From Candidatus Liberibacter solanacearum CLso-ZC1 (GTDB lineage: Bacteria; Pseudomonadota; Alphaproteobacteria; Rhizobiales; Rhizobiaceae), in assembly GCF_000183665.1 (NCBI RefSeq), contig NC_014774.1:1-64000 (forward strand): a stretch of 64,000 nt of DNA, written 5' to 3'. Under the pieces are notes generated by a model that saw only the letters and a program-made list of their open reading frames with translations, did no database searches and was not told where the DNA came from. Of the stretch, positions 8,226 through 17,535 are shown in pieces; the first letter of the stretch is position 1, and the number at the start of each line of letters is the position of its first letter. Position numbers and translations under genes: made by a program.

Positions 8226-8259
8226 AGTTCAAGTGTCGGATTTATCAGACACTTGAACT
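8226..8259. terminator. 12-bp stem hairpin, terminator-like
   Basis: AGTTCAAGTGTC (8226-8237) and its exact reverse complement (8248-8259) flank a 10-nt loop. It lies about 60 bp beyond the stop of the small membrane protein gene on the minus strand. A T-rich run follows on the plus strand only, so it is terminator-like but not a classic one for the minus-strand gene. Confidence 0.5.
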
Positions 8260-8318
8260 ATCTTGCTTTTTACGAAAGATATCAAAACCATCCAATAAAA
8301 TTAAGCTTGTTATCCTAA

Positions 8319-8528
8319 TCACAAAAATCCAAAAAAAGAAAACAAAACACCCGCGAAAAAAGATACTACTATTAAAATATAAAAGCCTAAAGAGCTTTTT
8401 TTAGAATCAGGAGCATGGCAAGAACTCTTATATTCTCCCTCCCAATATCGACGATATAAGCGCATTTCTTTATCTTCAGCGGCAAGATTAATACGAGATT
8501 TAGGAACTGATAATCGCGTTTGATCCAC
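8319..8528 (-). CDS. Small protein with one C-terminal membrane segment
   Basis: A 69-residue protein. I start it at GTG 8528 because AAGGAG lies 6 nt upstream, a strong ribosome binding site; an in-frame ATG 33 bp further up has none. The N-terminal 45 residues are charged and hydrophilic (SVPKSRINLAAEDKEMRLYR), and the C-terminus is a single hydrophobic helix (FYILIVVSFFAGVLFSFFGF), so it is probably anchored in the inner membrane by its tail. Function unknown. The good start signal and sensible architecture favour a real gene. Confidence 0.55.
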   Translation of the reverse strand: MDQTRLSVPKSRINLAAEDKEMRLYRRYWEGEYKSSCHAPDSKKSSLGFYILIVVSFFAGVLFSFFGFL

Positions 8529-8561
8529 TCGATTCTCCTTCAAACGATCAAAAAAAATCAA

Positions 8562-8942
8562 CTTTTAAGTTAAAGATAAGTTAAGTTATCCATTGTGCAT
8601 AGAAAAAAATGTTAATCAAGAGTTAAAATTGAATATTAAAAAAAATATCATAAGTGCATAGCCTGCATCACATCAGAAATATTTATAATAATTCAACAAC
8701 CATCCTCTCTCATACCATTCATCCTTCTTTCCCTATAGTTATTGAATAAAAATATTTTAGAATCGTCCCTTAATATCTAAAAAATGAAGTTATACACACG
8801 TAATATGTTAATTCACAATTTATTAATCAAAATAAAAAAAAAAATTACTTCAATATTTTAAAAAATAGTGTAAAATGAAGTTCATGCAGTTGCATATGTG
8901 GTTTATGTTTGTAAACTTCATAATAGGTAATGAAAAAAAATT
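8562..8942. other. Intergenic gap before the tRNA-Leu gene
   Basis: About 380 bases, extremely AT-rich, no open frame of note. It should contain the tRNA-Leu promoter, but no single site stands out. Confidence 0.4.
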
Positions 8943-9250
8943 GTGGATGTGGCGGAATAGGTAGACGCAGCAGACTTAATGTTATTGGGTGCCCATAGAG
9001 AAATCGATGGAGTAGAACTGCTCAAATTCGGGGAAAGCTTTTGCAAAGCTAATCCCGAGCCAAATCTTGTTATTCAAGAGAGGTGTAGAGACTGGACGGG
9101 CAGCACCTAAGGCATTTAAAACGTTATGGTGAAGGGACAGTCCAGACCACAAACACTGCAAACAAAAAGCGGTGGCAATGAAAATTGTAGTGGTAAGAAA
9201 ATCTGCTTCTTTGCATGAGAGTGCGGGTTCGAGTCCCGCCATCCGCACCA
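8943..9250 (+). tRNA. tRNA-Leu(UAA), interrupted by a group I intron
   Basis: Exon 1 is 8943-8977 and exon 2 is 9198-9250 (88 nt joined, CCA encoded). The acceptor stem pairs GTGGATG (8943-8949) with CATCCGC (9240-9246), with one G-U pair. D arm GCG/CGC, anticodon stem GCAGA (8970-8974) with TCTGC (9202-9206), a long variable arm of 16 nt (9207-9222) typical of leucine tRNAs, and T arm GCGGG-TTCGAGT-CCCGC (9223-9239) are all present. Splicing after T8977 joins U34 to A35-A36 and creates anticodon UAA, which reads UUA and UUG. An antisense open frame across this gene is an artefact. Confidence 0.95.
8978..9197 (+). ncRNA. Group I intron in the tRNA-Leu anticodon loop
   Basis: A 220-nt insert between U34 and A35, the same site used by the tRNA-Leu(UAA) intron of cyanobacteria and plastids. 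P1 pairs exon ACTT (8974-8977) with GGGT (8987-8990), giving the hallmark U-G pair at the 5' splice site. The intron ends in G (9197), the expected omega-G. Core elements are visible: P/Q around AATTCGGGGAAA (9025 onward) and AATCCCGAGCC (9051 onward), P5 AGCTTT/AAAGCT, and P7 GACTG (9090-9094) with CAGTC (9138-9142). There is no space for a homing endonuclease. Size and site suggest the small IC3 type; self-splicing is inferred. Confidence 0.93.
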
Positions 9251-9490
9251 AGCTGAAAAATAATCACAAATAAACATCGGGTTTGCTTCTACGCTATGAA
9301 TCCATGATAATACTTAGCGGAAAAAGCATTAAAAAGAAGTAATTGAGGTTAATATAACCAATCGTTAGAATAACCAGTCACTTGTATCAAAAAACGTTCT
9401 TTGGAATAAACTATAAATCTTCAAAAAAAGAATATCCTTATTTCAATGCTTAATCATCGTTTCCACTGAAAATATCCTTGGATTTCCACT

Positions 9491-9563
9491 CAATTTATTT
9501 GTTCGAAATATTGCAAAAAAATCATTTCAATTTATTTGTTCGAAATATTGCAAAAAAATCATT
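9491..9563. repeat. Tandem 37-bp repeat ending in the hdaA stop codon
   Basis: CAATTTATTTGTTCGAAATA and the following 16 bases occur twice in a row, at 9491-9527 and 9528-9563, with no mismatch over 36 bases. Copy 2 covers the last codon and stop of hdaA on the opposite strand (9559-9561). No hairpin of note. Confidence 0.9.
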
Positions 9564-10302
9564 GATCACATTTTTGTATTTCTTCTAATACCTCAGAGGC
9601 TAAAGAACGCGTTATGCCAGTGCCGCGAGATAATGCCAAATCATCCATTCTATTAACTAATTTTTCTGCAAAAACCAACGATCTTTCCATACGTTGGACA
9701 ATATAAAAAGCCAGTCTTTCATCAATAAAAATCTGCCTATCAGCAAACATTTTGACTATTGCTTTTTCTAAAAAATCATCATCCGGCAAACTCATTTTAA
9801 CTATTGTTGCCGCCTTTAAACGAGAACGCAAATCAGGCAAGCGCACCGACCAAGAAACAGGGAAAGTACGTGCGGTCATTAGTAAACTTGAATCATGTTG
9901 GTGAATGCTATTAATAATATGAAATAGTTCGGTATCATTCAAATCAAAGCGATCAGCATCTTCTAGTAGAATTGGTTTGCGTGTATCTATCAAAGATGAA
10001 TCCAACCCTCTAGCAAGGCCACTAAGTCTTTGAGCTTTACTTTTCTGAGACCAGATATTCGCCAAACAAGATTTGCCAGAGCCACTTGGCCCTACAAAAA
10101 TCATAGTAGGAGATATCCAAGATGGCCAAGAATCTATAATACGGACAGCTTGTTCTATAGAATCATGAACTAAAAGATCATCCCGATTAATCTTAGTAAA
10201 ACATCTAGGGAAAGATAAAAAAAGCTGCTCTCCTTTCTTTCCCCGATCAACTCTTTCCTTAGCAGGGAAAACAAGATTATAACCCTTCGTAATGAAATTC
10301 AC
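9559..10302 (-). CDS. hdaA: DnaA regulatory inactivator (HdaA-type DnaA homologue)
   Basis: A 247-residue AAA+ protein related to the ATPase domain of DnaA. The N-terminus QLFLSFPRCF is typical of Hda (clamp-binding QL-x-L-x-F-type motif at about residues 26-31). Walker A GPSGSGKS is at 71-78; a DnaA-like Walker B region (KPILLEDADRFD) and a sensor region follow. It lacks the DNA-binding domain IV of DnaA. With the sliding clamp it stimulates hydrolysis of DnaA-ATP and prevents re-initiation. Transcribed away from purM, as in other Rhizobiales, with about 235 bp of shared promoter region. Confidence 0.9.
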   Translation of the reverse strand: MNFITKGYNLVFPAKERVDRGKKGEQLFLSFPRCFTKINRDDLLVHDSIEQAVRIIDSWPSWISPTMIFVGPSGSGKSCLANIWSQKSKAQRLSGLARGLDSSLIDTRKPILLEDADRFDLNDTELFHIINSIHQHDSSLLMTARTFPVSWSVRLPDLRSRLKAATIVKMSLPDDDFLEKAIVKMFADRQIFIDERLAFYIVQRMERSLVFAEKLVNRMDDLALSRGTGITRSLASEVLEEIQKCDQ

Positions 10303-10537
10303 GATCTAGAGTTCCCCTTAAAAACACCGAATATTTGACAAAAATATCTCCTTAGATATTGTATTTAGATATTGTATTAAGAGCAGTAGCCAAGAAAGTA
10401 ATCATACCCAAAGAATAAAAGTTCTAAAATAAGCAGAGTTACTCTAATATAGCATATTACTAATTCATACAACACAATTTTTATCACGTAAATTCAAAAC
10501 TAAGCACGAACAAAGCTTTCAAGCTAGGAGAATAAAT

Positions 10538-11611
10538 TTGAATCATGGAAAAGAAAACAGACTTACATATAGTGATTCTGGCGTTAATATAGAAGCGGGA
10601 AACCGTACTGTTACACAGATTAAATCAACTCTAAAATCCACAGATCGTGCAGGAACTATTGGGGAAATTGGTGGTTTTGGAGCTCTTTTTGATCTTAAAA
10701 AAGCAGGTTTTGTAGATCCTATTCTCGTATCATCCAGTGATGGCATTGGCACCAAAGTAAAAATTGCCGCAGAAATGGGTAAAAATGATACGATCGGGAT
10801 AGATCTTGTGGCAATGTGTGTCAACGACATCTTAACCCATGGCGCCGAACCTTTGTTTTTTCTAGATTATTTAGCAACCAGCAAATTGAATCCTGACGAA
10901 GCAAGCGATATTATAAAAGGGATTGCAGAAGGATGTCGGCAAGCTGGATGCGCATTAATTGGCGGAGAAACCGCCGAAATGCCAGGATTGTATCATGGGA
11001 AAGACTATGACCTTGCAGGATTCGCCGTAGGAGCAGCAGAACGCAACGAACTTTTATCCCCTGAAAACGTCTGTAAAGGTGACTTAATTCTAGGCTTGCC
11101 TTCTTCGGGACTGCACTCAAATGGTTTTTCGTTGGTGCGGAAAATAATTTCATTGTCGCGATTATCGTGGCAAGATCCATCCCCTATTTCCTCGCAACAT
11201 AGTTTAGGAGAAACACTCTTAAATCCAACACGAATATACGTTAAACCTCTCCTTGAAGTAATTAAGAAAACAAAGAAAATAAAGGCGTTGGCACATATTA
11301 CTGGAGGAGGATTAACAGAAAACATTCCAAGAGTTATCCCGCATCACCTTATGGCAAATATTTATTTAGATTCTATCAAAGTTCCTGAAATAATTTCATG
11401 GCTATCTAAAAAAGCAAACATCGAGTCTACTGAAATACTCCGTACTTTAAATTGTGGAATCGGTATGATTGTCATCATTAGCCAAGACAACAGAGATTCC
11501 ATTATAAAAATTTTTAAAGAGCATGGTGAAGATATAATCCATTGTGGAGAAGTGATAGAACGTAACAATAAAATATCGCCTATTCTCTATAAAGGATCGC
11601 TCATGCTATGA
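10538..11611 (+). CDS. purM: Phosphoribosylformylglycinamidine cyclo-ligase (AIR synthetase)
   Basis: A 357-residue cytosolic enzyme of purine synthesis that closes the imidazole ring: FGAM plus ATP gives AIR. Family segments include YSDSGVNIEAGNR, the Gly-rich GTIGEIGGFGALFDL, SSDGIGTKVKIA, DLVAMCVNDILTHGAEPLFF, GGETAEMPGLY and GLPSSGLHSNGFSLVR. The start is TTG 10538: TAGGAG lies 7 nt upstream, and the nearby ATG at 10545 is out of frame. It overlaps purN by 4 bp (ATGA), so the two are translationally coupled. Confidence 0.95.
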   Translation: MNHGKENRLTYSDSGVNIEAGNRTVTQIKSTLKSTDRAGTIGEIGGFGALFDLKKAGFVDPILVSSSDGIGTKVKIAAEMGKNDTIGIDLVAMCVNDILTHGAEPLFFLDYLATSKLNPDEASDIIKGIAEGCRQAGCALIGGETAEMPGLYHGKDYDLAGFAVGAAERNELLSPENVCKGDLILGLPSSGLHSNGFSLVRKIISLSRLSWQDPSPISSQHSLGETLLNPTRIYVKPLLEVIKKTKKIKALAHITGGGLTENIPRVIPHHLMANIYLDSIKVPEIISWLSKKANIESTEILRTLNCGIGMIVIISQDNRDSIIKIFKEHGEDIIHCGEVIERNNKISPILYKGSLML

Positions 11612-12225
11612 CCTGTAAAAATGTCGTTATATTCATATCCGGAGAAGGCACAAATATGCTGTCTCTTATCCACGCAACAAAAAAAACATATTATCCCGCT
11701 CAGATTGTAGGAGTGTTTTCAGATAATCCTAATGCAAGAGGACTTATCAAAGCACAAAAAGAAAAAATACCCACTTATTTGATTCCTTATAAAGATTACT
11801 CTTCCAGGGCAGAACATGAAGAGAAAATACTCTCACAACTCTCCTCCATCAAGCCAGACCTCATATGTCTTGCAGGATATATGCGCCTTCTAAGTAAAAA
11901 TTTCGTGCAATCCTATAAAGACAGAATCCTTAATATTCACCCATCTTTGCTTCCACTTTTCCCAGGGATACATACGCACCGTCGTGTCCTGCAATCTGGC
12001 CTAAAAATAACCGGATGCACGGTACATATAGTCACTGAAAATCTAGATGCAGGACCAATCATTGCTCAAGCATCTGTACCCGTCTTCTTAAATGATACGG
12101 AGGAAAGCCTATCTCAAAAAGTCTTGTCTATTGAACATCTTTTATATCCTCTAGCACTTGAATACATTATACTAGGCAAAACATCCAAACTCAAAGACGG
12201 CAATTATACTATAGGGATTGGATAA
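11608..12225 (+). CDS. purN: Phosphoribosylglycinamide formyltransferase
   Basis: A 205-residue enzyme that transfers a formyl group from 10-formyl-THF to GAR in the third step of purine synthesis. The N-terminal ISGEGTNMLSL loop binds the phosphate of GAR. The catalytic segment NIHPSLLPLFPGIHTHR contains the conserved Asn and His, and ENLDAGPIIAQ supplies the conserved Asp. Standard length. Starts within the stop of purM. No other pur gene is adjacent. Confidence 0.95.
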   Translation: MTCKNVVIFISGEGTNMLSLIHATKKTYYPAQIVGVFSDNPNARGLIKAQKEKIPTYLIPYKDYSSRAEHEEKILSQLSSIKPDLICLAGYMRLLSKNFVQSYKDRILNIHPSLLPLFPGIHTHRRVLQSGLKITGCTVHIVTENLDAGPIIAQASVPVFLNDTEESLSQKVLSIEHLLYPLALEYIILGKTSKLKDGNYTIGIG

Positions 12226-12710
12226 AGAGTCCATTATCATCCACGATATCAGCGTCGCATGAGCAAACAGAAACATACAGGAACTTATCTTCTGGAAAAG
12301 AAATAATGTTTAAGTTTATATTGAGAATCACAAAAATGAATTTTCCCCAAATATTTAAAAACTTTTTGCATACCAAAACAAACAATCATTAGTGATGGAT
12401 TTAATCCATCAAACATGGCATTGAGCTAATAAACGCGCTCAAATATTTTTATCCAATCGATAATTTATTCGTATACATATATAAAAAATCAATCAAAGAT
12501 AGAAGCGTTAAATTTTTACAATAGAACGAAAAGACTGAATTACCACCTATCCTTATTTAAGCTATATATTTAAAACTAGAAAAATTGTTCAAAGGGATAG
12601 TGGCAATCAAGATGTACTGGCGATTAAACTCATGCTATTCAAGGCCTTTTGAAAAGAATGATTCGATGATTTTTATAAGCGACTTTAACAACAAAAAACG
12701 CAGAACTTAA
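12226..12710. other. Intergenic gap, no gene seen
   Basis: About 485 AT-rich bases after purN. I see no open frame with a ribosome binding site, no tRNA and no strong hairpin. Confidence 0.4.
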
Positions 12711-12989
12711 ATGAATCAAAATATTGCGAATGAAGTCCTCTTATTTGAAACCCAAAAGACAGAAACTATGAGACATCTCCCATTCCCCTCTTTACAGGAA
12801 TGTTTAAATGCTACTCCTTATAGTCGGAAAGTGTTACCATCTACTAGTAGTGAAGAATATAATTCCACTACATGTTTTGCCATTAGTACGGGCGAAAGTA
12901 TAAATAATATGGGCTTCTTGATGAGAGCCACTCCCACGGGGGAAAGCGTAAGGAAAGAACAACATTATCCTTCAAAAATAGAGAAATAA
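12711..12989 (+). CDS. Small hypothetical protein, doubtful
   Basis: An open frame of 92 residues rich in Ser, Thr and Glu, without signal peptide or membrane segment. There is no clear ribosome binding site before the ATG. It contains two similar short motifs, STGESINN and PTGESVRK. It converges on a TadE-like gene 10 bp away. I recognise no family; it may be a lineage-specific gene or chance. Confidence 0.25.
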   Translation: MNQNIANEVLLFETQKTETMRHLPFPSLQECLNATPYSRKVLPSTSSEEYNSTTCFAISTGESINNMGFLMRATPTGESVRKEQHYPSKIEK

Positions 12990-12999
12990 CCCCATGAAT

Positions 13000-13557
13000 T
13001 TATCGCTTGAAACAATCCTTACATTCTATCTGGTCACCTAAACGCTGACGATAATAATAAACCTTATTCATATTGATATCAGACATAGTAAATGGCAGTA
13101 ATGGCGTTGCAAGTACCATATGATATTGTGTAGATACTGAAGCGCGTACTATAAACGTAGAAGGATCCATTATAGATTTTGGGATATCATCCTTAATAGA
13201 ACCTGAATCAGCGGGCCAATACCACATTCTTTTTACATTATTTTTCTCATCAATCCAATAACCAGTTATCGCAATAGTCTTATTTTGCAGCCTATAAGGA
13301 AGCATAGTAGCATCCAAAAAAGTATTAAAGCTGTCAAGAAATTTTGTGTTGATAATAGTCTCTTGCGCAATCATATCACCTACATAACTCGCGACACGCG
13401 TTAAACGTTTAGAAAAAGAATACATTAAAGTTATCTCGTATACTGCAATATAAATAATCAGTAATACGGGGAAAATTAATGCCATTTCTATTGCAGCAAC
13501 ACCATTTTTACGACAAAAAAAACGCCGGATATAATTTTTATAAAACCTCATTAACAC
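13000..13557 (-). CDS. TadE-like pilus assembly protein
   Basis: A 185-residue protein with the TadE-type start: a basic N-terminus (MLMRFYKNYIRRFFCRKNG), then the signature GVAAIEMALIFPVLLIIYIA with the conserved Glu in a hydrophobic helix, followed by a periplasmic domain. The Gly before VAAIE is the usual processing site for a TadV-type prepilin peptidase. TadE/TadF are minor pseudopilins of the Flp (tight adherence) pilus. It follows a second TadE-like gene on the same strand by 111 bp. The main tad secretion genes are not in this window. Confidence 0.8.
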   Translation of the reverse strand: MLMRFYKNYIRRFFCRKNGVAAIEMALIFPVLLIIYIAVYEITLMYSFSKRLTRVASYVGDMIAQETIINTKFLDSFNTFLDATMLPYRLQNKTIAITGYWIDEKNNVKRMWYWPADSGSIKDDIPKSIMDPSTFIVRASVSTQYHMVLATPLLPFTMSDINMNKVYYYRQRLGDQIECKDCFKR

Positions 13558-13668
13558 ATCTCTTCATTTGAACACAACTCGCCTTTCTAATACAGAATTT
13601 GAGCAATCAAAAATTTACAATAAACATAATCAAAATATTTTTTCTAAAACTTCACACCATACACTCAA

Positions 13669-14247
13669 TTAAGCGAAAGGCTCATTTTTAAACGCAACAA
13701 CTGACATAATTAAAAAATCCCCTTTTTTACCAGGATGCCTCACCGAAGAGATATACTGACGCATAAAATCTGTATATAATGGCCAATGGTAAAATGCTCT
13801 TAATACATTGTAAGTCCGAGCACCTCCAGGTGCAAAATCAAAGTCTTTATCGTCTATTTCAGAATCAAACTCCACACCCTTTCGAGGTATTTTCATGGGA
13901 ATATCATACAGTGATTTAATCTGACGAACATCCAAATAAAAATCATAAGGATTATTTATTTCGCCTGGGGAACAATCAAAAAAAACTTTAAGGTCTTTAC
14001 AAACAAGATTTCGAAAATCCTTAAGAGAAGGAACCTGGCTTTTGTTTATTTGGCCTGTGCGAATCTTACGCGCAATCTCGTATGTTGTATTCTCAAATAT
14101 TTGTTCAGCAGTAAAAGATAACGCAATTTCTAATATTGCAAAAACTAACATCAAGTATGGCATAATTAACAGTGCAAATTCAATAGCTACAGATCCTTCC
14201 CGAATGAAAATTGTGCGCTTAAGACCTTGTAAAAAATTTTTCTTCAT
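13669..14247 (-). CDS. TadE-like pilus assembly protein
   Basis: A 192-residue relative of the neighbour downstream. The N-terminus REGSVAIEFALLIMPYLMLV carries the same Gly-x-x-x-[IV]-E pattern ahead of a hydrophobic helix of about 22 residues; the rest is hydrophilic and probably periplasmic (three Cys, for example CKDLKVFFDCSP). Minor pseudopilin of the Flp/Tad pilus system by family. The two genes probably form an operon. A TadD-like lipoprotein is encoded far away at 34745, so the tad genes are scattered here. Confidence 0.8.
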   Translation of the reverse strand: MKKNFLQGLKRTIFIREGSVAIEFALLIMPYLMLVFAILEIALSFTAEQIFENTTYEIARKIRTGQINKSQVPSLKDFRNLVCKDLKVFFDCSPGEINNPYDFYLDVRQIKSLYDIPMKIPRKGVEFDSEIDDKDFDFAPGGARTYNVLRAFYHWPLYTDFMRQYISSVRHPGKKGDFLIMSVVAFKNEPFA

Positions 14248-14284
14248 ACATATATACCTAAAAACGAAATATCTTACTATATAA

Positions 14285-14770
14285 TAGCAATTTCAAATCC
14301 CGAGCATAACAATAATTTATGCCGAATGACTTAATATGAAATATCATAACTGCTCTATATTACTTAAAATCAGCATTTACCACAATATCTTTAGAATAAA
14401 GAAAAAAATCCCATGTTAAATTATTTTTTAACATTATCACAAGTCCGATGCACCATGAATCTTAGATGATAATTAATAATTTTGGAAAATTATGTTTAAA
14501 GGTAATCGAAAGAATAGATGCTGTATTGCGTCATTTCTTACAAGAACTCTTTTAAATCATTCCAAAACATCAAAATTTTGTGATACTGATTGAACCAAAC
14601 AAGTTGGCATTTAAATATCTGTTTATAAAAGATATCCTTGCGCAAATAGAAACAATTATAAATATCTTTGAACTTATCTTTACTCATCTATAATAAGATT
14701 GATTACAACATTTGTATTGCCAAGAAAAGATTGACGATAATTTTCACCAAAATCAACTTATCAACAAGGT
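14285..14770. other. Intergenic gap, no gene seen
   Basis: About 490 AT-rich bases between the divergent TadE-like gene and cysS. No credible coding region or RNA was recognised; it should hold both promoters. Confidence 0.4.
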
Positions 14771-14776
14771 TTGCTA

Positions 14777-16162
14777 ATGCAAAAAAACATCAAGTTATAC
14801 AACACCCTGAAACGCGAAACGATTGAATTCCAAGCCATCGATCCTTCCAATGTTAGGATGTATGTTTGTGGTCCGACTGTTTATGATTTTGCACATATTG
14901 GCAATGCTAGACCTATGATCGTCTTTGACGTATTATACCGTCTCTTGCGCCATCATTACGGAGAACAATGCGTAACTTATGTCCGCAATATTACTGATAT
15001 CGATGATAAAATAATTGAACGCGCTCGTCGAGATCATCCATCCATCGCAATCGATAATGCAATCTGTATGATTACAGAAAAAAACATAAAACAATTCATC
15101 TTGGACACAACAAAACTGGGATGCCTTATCCCTACTCATCAACCACGTGCCACCGAATATATCCCTCAAATGATTAATTTAATTGAAAAAATTATATCAC
15201 ACGGCCATGCCTATGAATCTAATAATGAGATTCTATTTGATACAAATTCTGCACCGAATTATGGATCTCTTTCTCAACGAAAAATTGATGAACAAAAAAC
15301 AGGAGCACGTGTTCCAGAAAAATATCATAAAAAAAATCCTGCTGATTTTGTTCTTTGGAAAACATCCAGTGAAGAAGAACCTGGGTGGGAATCCCCTTGG
15401 GGTATAGGAAGGCCTGGATGGCATATAGAATGCTCCGCCATGTCTTCTTACCACCTTGGAAAACTATTTGATATTCATGGAGGAGGTCTTGATTTAATCT
15501 TTCCACATCACGAAAACGAGATAGCACAATCTTGTTGTGCCTATCGCACAGACAAAATAGCTAATGTCTGGATTCATAATGGCTTTCTCAATTTAGAAGG
15601 CCATAAAATGTCAAAATCAAATGGAAATTTTATTACCATCAACGAACTTCTGGAAACAAAAAAGTTCGGAGGGCAAGCTTGGCCCGCTCCAGTCATACGC
15701 CTAGCCATGCTCATGACTTCTTATCGAGAACCAATTGATTTTACTGTTCAACGCTTGCAAGAAGCAGAAATACTTCTATCCAAATGGCCCCCAACCACAG
15801 AATCTAGGGGAAAACCTGATCCTGCTGTTCTTTCCGCTTTATTTAATGATCTCAATACTGTATCAGCGATACAGGCACTCCATAAATTAGCTCGTGAAAG
15901 TATAAAAAATCCTGATTTGCTTCCTACATTTAATGCCAGTGCAAATATTTTAGGAATCGAAGTGCGCGAAGAACCTCTCAGTAAGAATCTATCAATAGCT
16001 ATTGAAAAATTAGTGCAAGAACGCCTTCTCCTTCTAAAAATAAAAAATTTTTCTGCTGCCGATTCTATTAGGGAACAATTAGAATGCAAAGGATTTGTTC
16101 TAGAAGATTACAAAGACCCTAAGAGCAAACAACGCATGACTCGGTGGAAACAAAAAAAATAA
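14777..16162 (+). CDS. cysS: Cysteinyl-tRNA synthetase
   Basis: A 461-residue class I synthetase that charges tRNA-Cys. The HIGH-like motif is in [12 protein letters not shown] near residue 40, the zinc and Cys-binding region includes CGPTVYD and the [18 protein letters not shown] segments, and KMSKSNGNF is the KMSKS loop. I choose ATG 14777 because AAGG lies about 7 nt upstream; a TTG two codons earlier is closer than usual to that site. Full length, stands alone. Confidence 0.95.
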   Translation: MQKNIKLYNTLKRETIEFQAIDPSNVRMYVCGPTVYDFAHIGNARPMIVFDVLYRLLRHHYGEQCVTYVRNITDIDDKIIERARRDHPSIAIDNAICMITEKNIKQFILDTTKLGCLIPTHQPRATEYIPQMINLIEKIISHGHAYESNNEILFDTNSAPNYGSLSQRKIDEQKTGARVPEKYHKKNPADFVLWKTSSEEEPGWESPWGIGRPGWHIECSAMSSYHLGKLFDIHGGGLDLIFPHHENEIAQSCCAYRTDKIANVWIHNGFLNLEGHKMSKSNGNFITINELLETKKFGGQAWPAPVIRLAMLMTSYREPIDFTVQRLQEAEILLSKWPPTTESRGKPDPAVLSALFNDLNTVSAIQALHKLARESIKNPDLLPTFNASANILGIEVREEPLSKNLSIAIEKLVQERLLLLKIKNFSAADSIREQLECKGFVLEDYKDPKSKQRMTRWKQKK

Positions 16163-16426
16163 TTTTTGAAAAAAAAGGGTTTTCATGTTTTTAAAAACAA
16201 AGATTAAACAATATATCAGATGCTAAGAAAAAATATTAATAATGATATGGGGTAGGACAACTCTCCGCAGAGAGTGTGAAAACTATTAACACATAACAAG
16301 ATAGAAAAAATACCTACCTATCATACAATCAATAATATAATATACTTATAAGATATTTGCAGAGACTTATTAGCTTATGCTAAAATATTTGAAGAAATAA
16401 TACGAATCAAATAAAGGAAAAAACTT

Positions 16427-17362
16427 ATGCAAAATGGAGTGAATAAAAAGCAAGATTTTTCCAAAAAATTGGATAAAAATGGCAATCAAACAACTATTAC
16501 AGGCCTTCTCTGTGTCTTGTTTGCTTTTATTGCCTGGGGCATGACACCTCTTTACACACAATTTTTAGAAAAAGTATCTGTTCTTGAAGTGATTTCTCAT
16601 CGTATCTTGTGGTCATTACCTGGAGTTTTTTTTGCAGTTGTATATTTTTCTGGAGGACTATCTTTATTAAAATCTACTCTTAAAAATCCCAAAACACTTT
16701 TCATGCTTATGGTCAGCGCAGCCTTGTTGGCGTCTCATTGGAGTGTTTTTGTTTATGCGCTTTTATCCAGACAGGGATTAGCAACGTCTCTGAGTTTTTT
16801 TGTAACTCCTGTCTTTGCCTTATCATTAGGAGCGATCTTTCTTAAAGAACGTTTAAATCTATTGCAAATTATTGCTGCCATTAACATAGTCGCAGCCATG
16901 GTAATAATGACAATTTACAATGGAATTCCAATGTTATCCTTAGCCATAGCCGTAACATGGAGCGCTTATTGCTTTGCACGCAAAACAATCCCAGTTAATT
17001 CCAACGAAGGATTCTTTATAGAGATGTGTATTCTTGCCGTTCCTGCTTTGTTTTATGTTATTTGGCTTATAGTTGCAGATAAGAATCATTTTTTTATGCA
17101 CAATACCCAAGAAACTTTCTTCCTCATGGGATACGGTCTTCTTAATTCTATTATTTTCTGTGTTTTTGCATACGGAATTAAGCGCACAAAATTAACTACT
17201 GTTGGCCTTATGGAATATATTGCACCACTTCTAATGGCTGCAAATACTGTTTTCATACTAAAACAACCTATTAATACGGTAAACATAGTTGTTTTTTCTA
17301 TGGTTATTGTTGCGATGATAATTTATGTATTACCCACAATTTTAAATAATAAAAAAAGCTAA
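16427..17362 (+). CDS. rarD: RarD-type EamA family transporter
   Basis: A 311-residue inner-membrane protein with about ten hydrophobic helices, the drug/metabolite transporter fold made of two EamA repeats. The RarD subgroup is suggested by GLLCVLFAFIAWGMTPLYTQ, then VLEVISHRILWSLP, LLASHWSVFVYA and the SFFVTPVFALSLGA segment. Substrate unknown; the old name refers to chloramphenicol sensitivity. A 13-bp stem hairpin follows the stop codon. Confidence 0.85.
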   Translation: MQNGVNKKQDFSKKLDKNGNQTTITGLLCVLFAFIAWGMTPLYTQFLEKVSVLEVISHRILWSLPGVFFAVVYFSGGLSLLKSTLKNPKTLFMLMVSAALLASHWSVFVYALLSRQGLATSLSFFVTPVFALSLGAIFLKERLNLLQIIAAINIVAAMVIMTIYNGIPMLSLAIAVTWSAYCFARKTIPVNSNEGFFIEMCILAVPALFYVIWLIVADKNHFFMHNTQETFFLMGYGLLNSIIFCVFAYGIKRTKLTTVGLMEYIAPLLMAANTVFILKQPINTVNIVVFSMVIVAMIIYVLPTILNNKKS

Positions 17363-17393
17363 TAGGAAACATTTTAAAACTGATGCTATTTTT

Positions 17394-17428
17394 CATCTCC
17401 AAGATCATCATAATAGATCTTGGAGATG
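17394..17428 (+). terminator. Hairpin after rarD
   Basis: CATCTCCAAGATC (17394-17406) and its exact reverse complement (17416-17428) with a 9-nt loop, 32 bp after the rarD stop. A weak T-rich stretch follows. Probably ends rarD transcription. Confidence 0.65.
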
Positions 17429-17535
17429 TTACTACTGTAGAAAAATTTTACTCGAAGTAATCGCTTTATCCCTTGATCCTACTTGAAAATTAAAGTATAT
17501 TTAGCTTTATTTATAGTACGAATGTATTTAAAAAA

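Noticed and set aside
8982..9251. Minus-strand open frame of 89 codons
   Set aside because: It is antisense to the tRNA-Leu gene and its intron; its first residues are simply the reverse of the T arm and acceptor stem.
16260..16275. Small hairpin after cysS
   Set aside because: Six-base-pair stem without a T-run; too weak to call a terminator.
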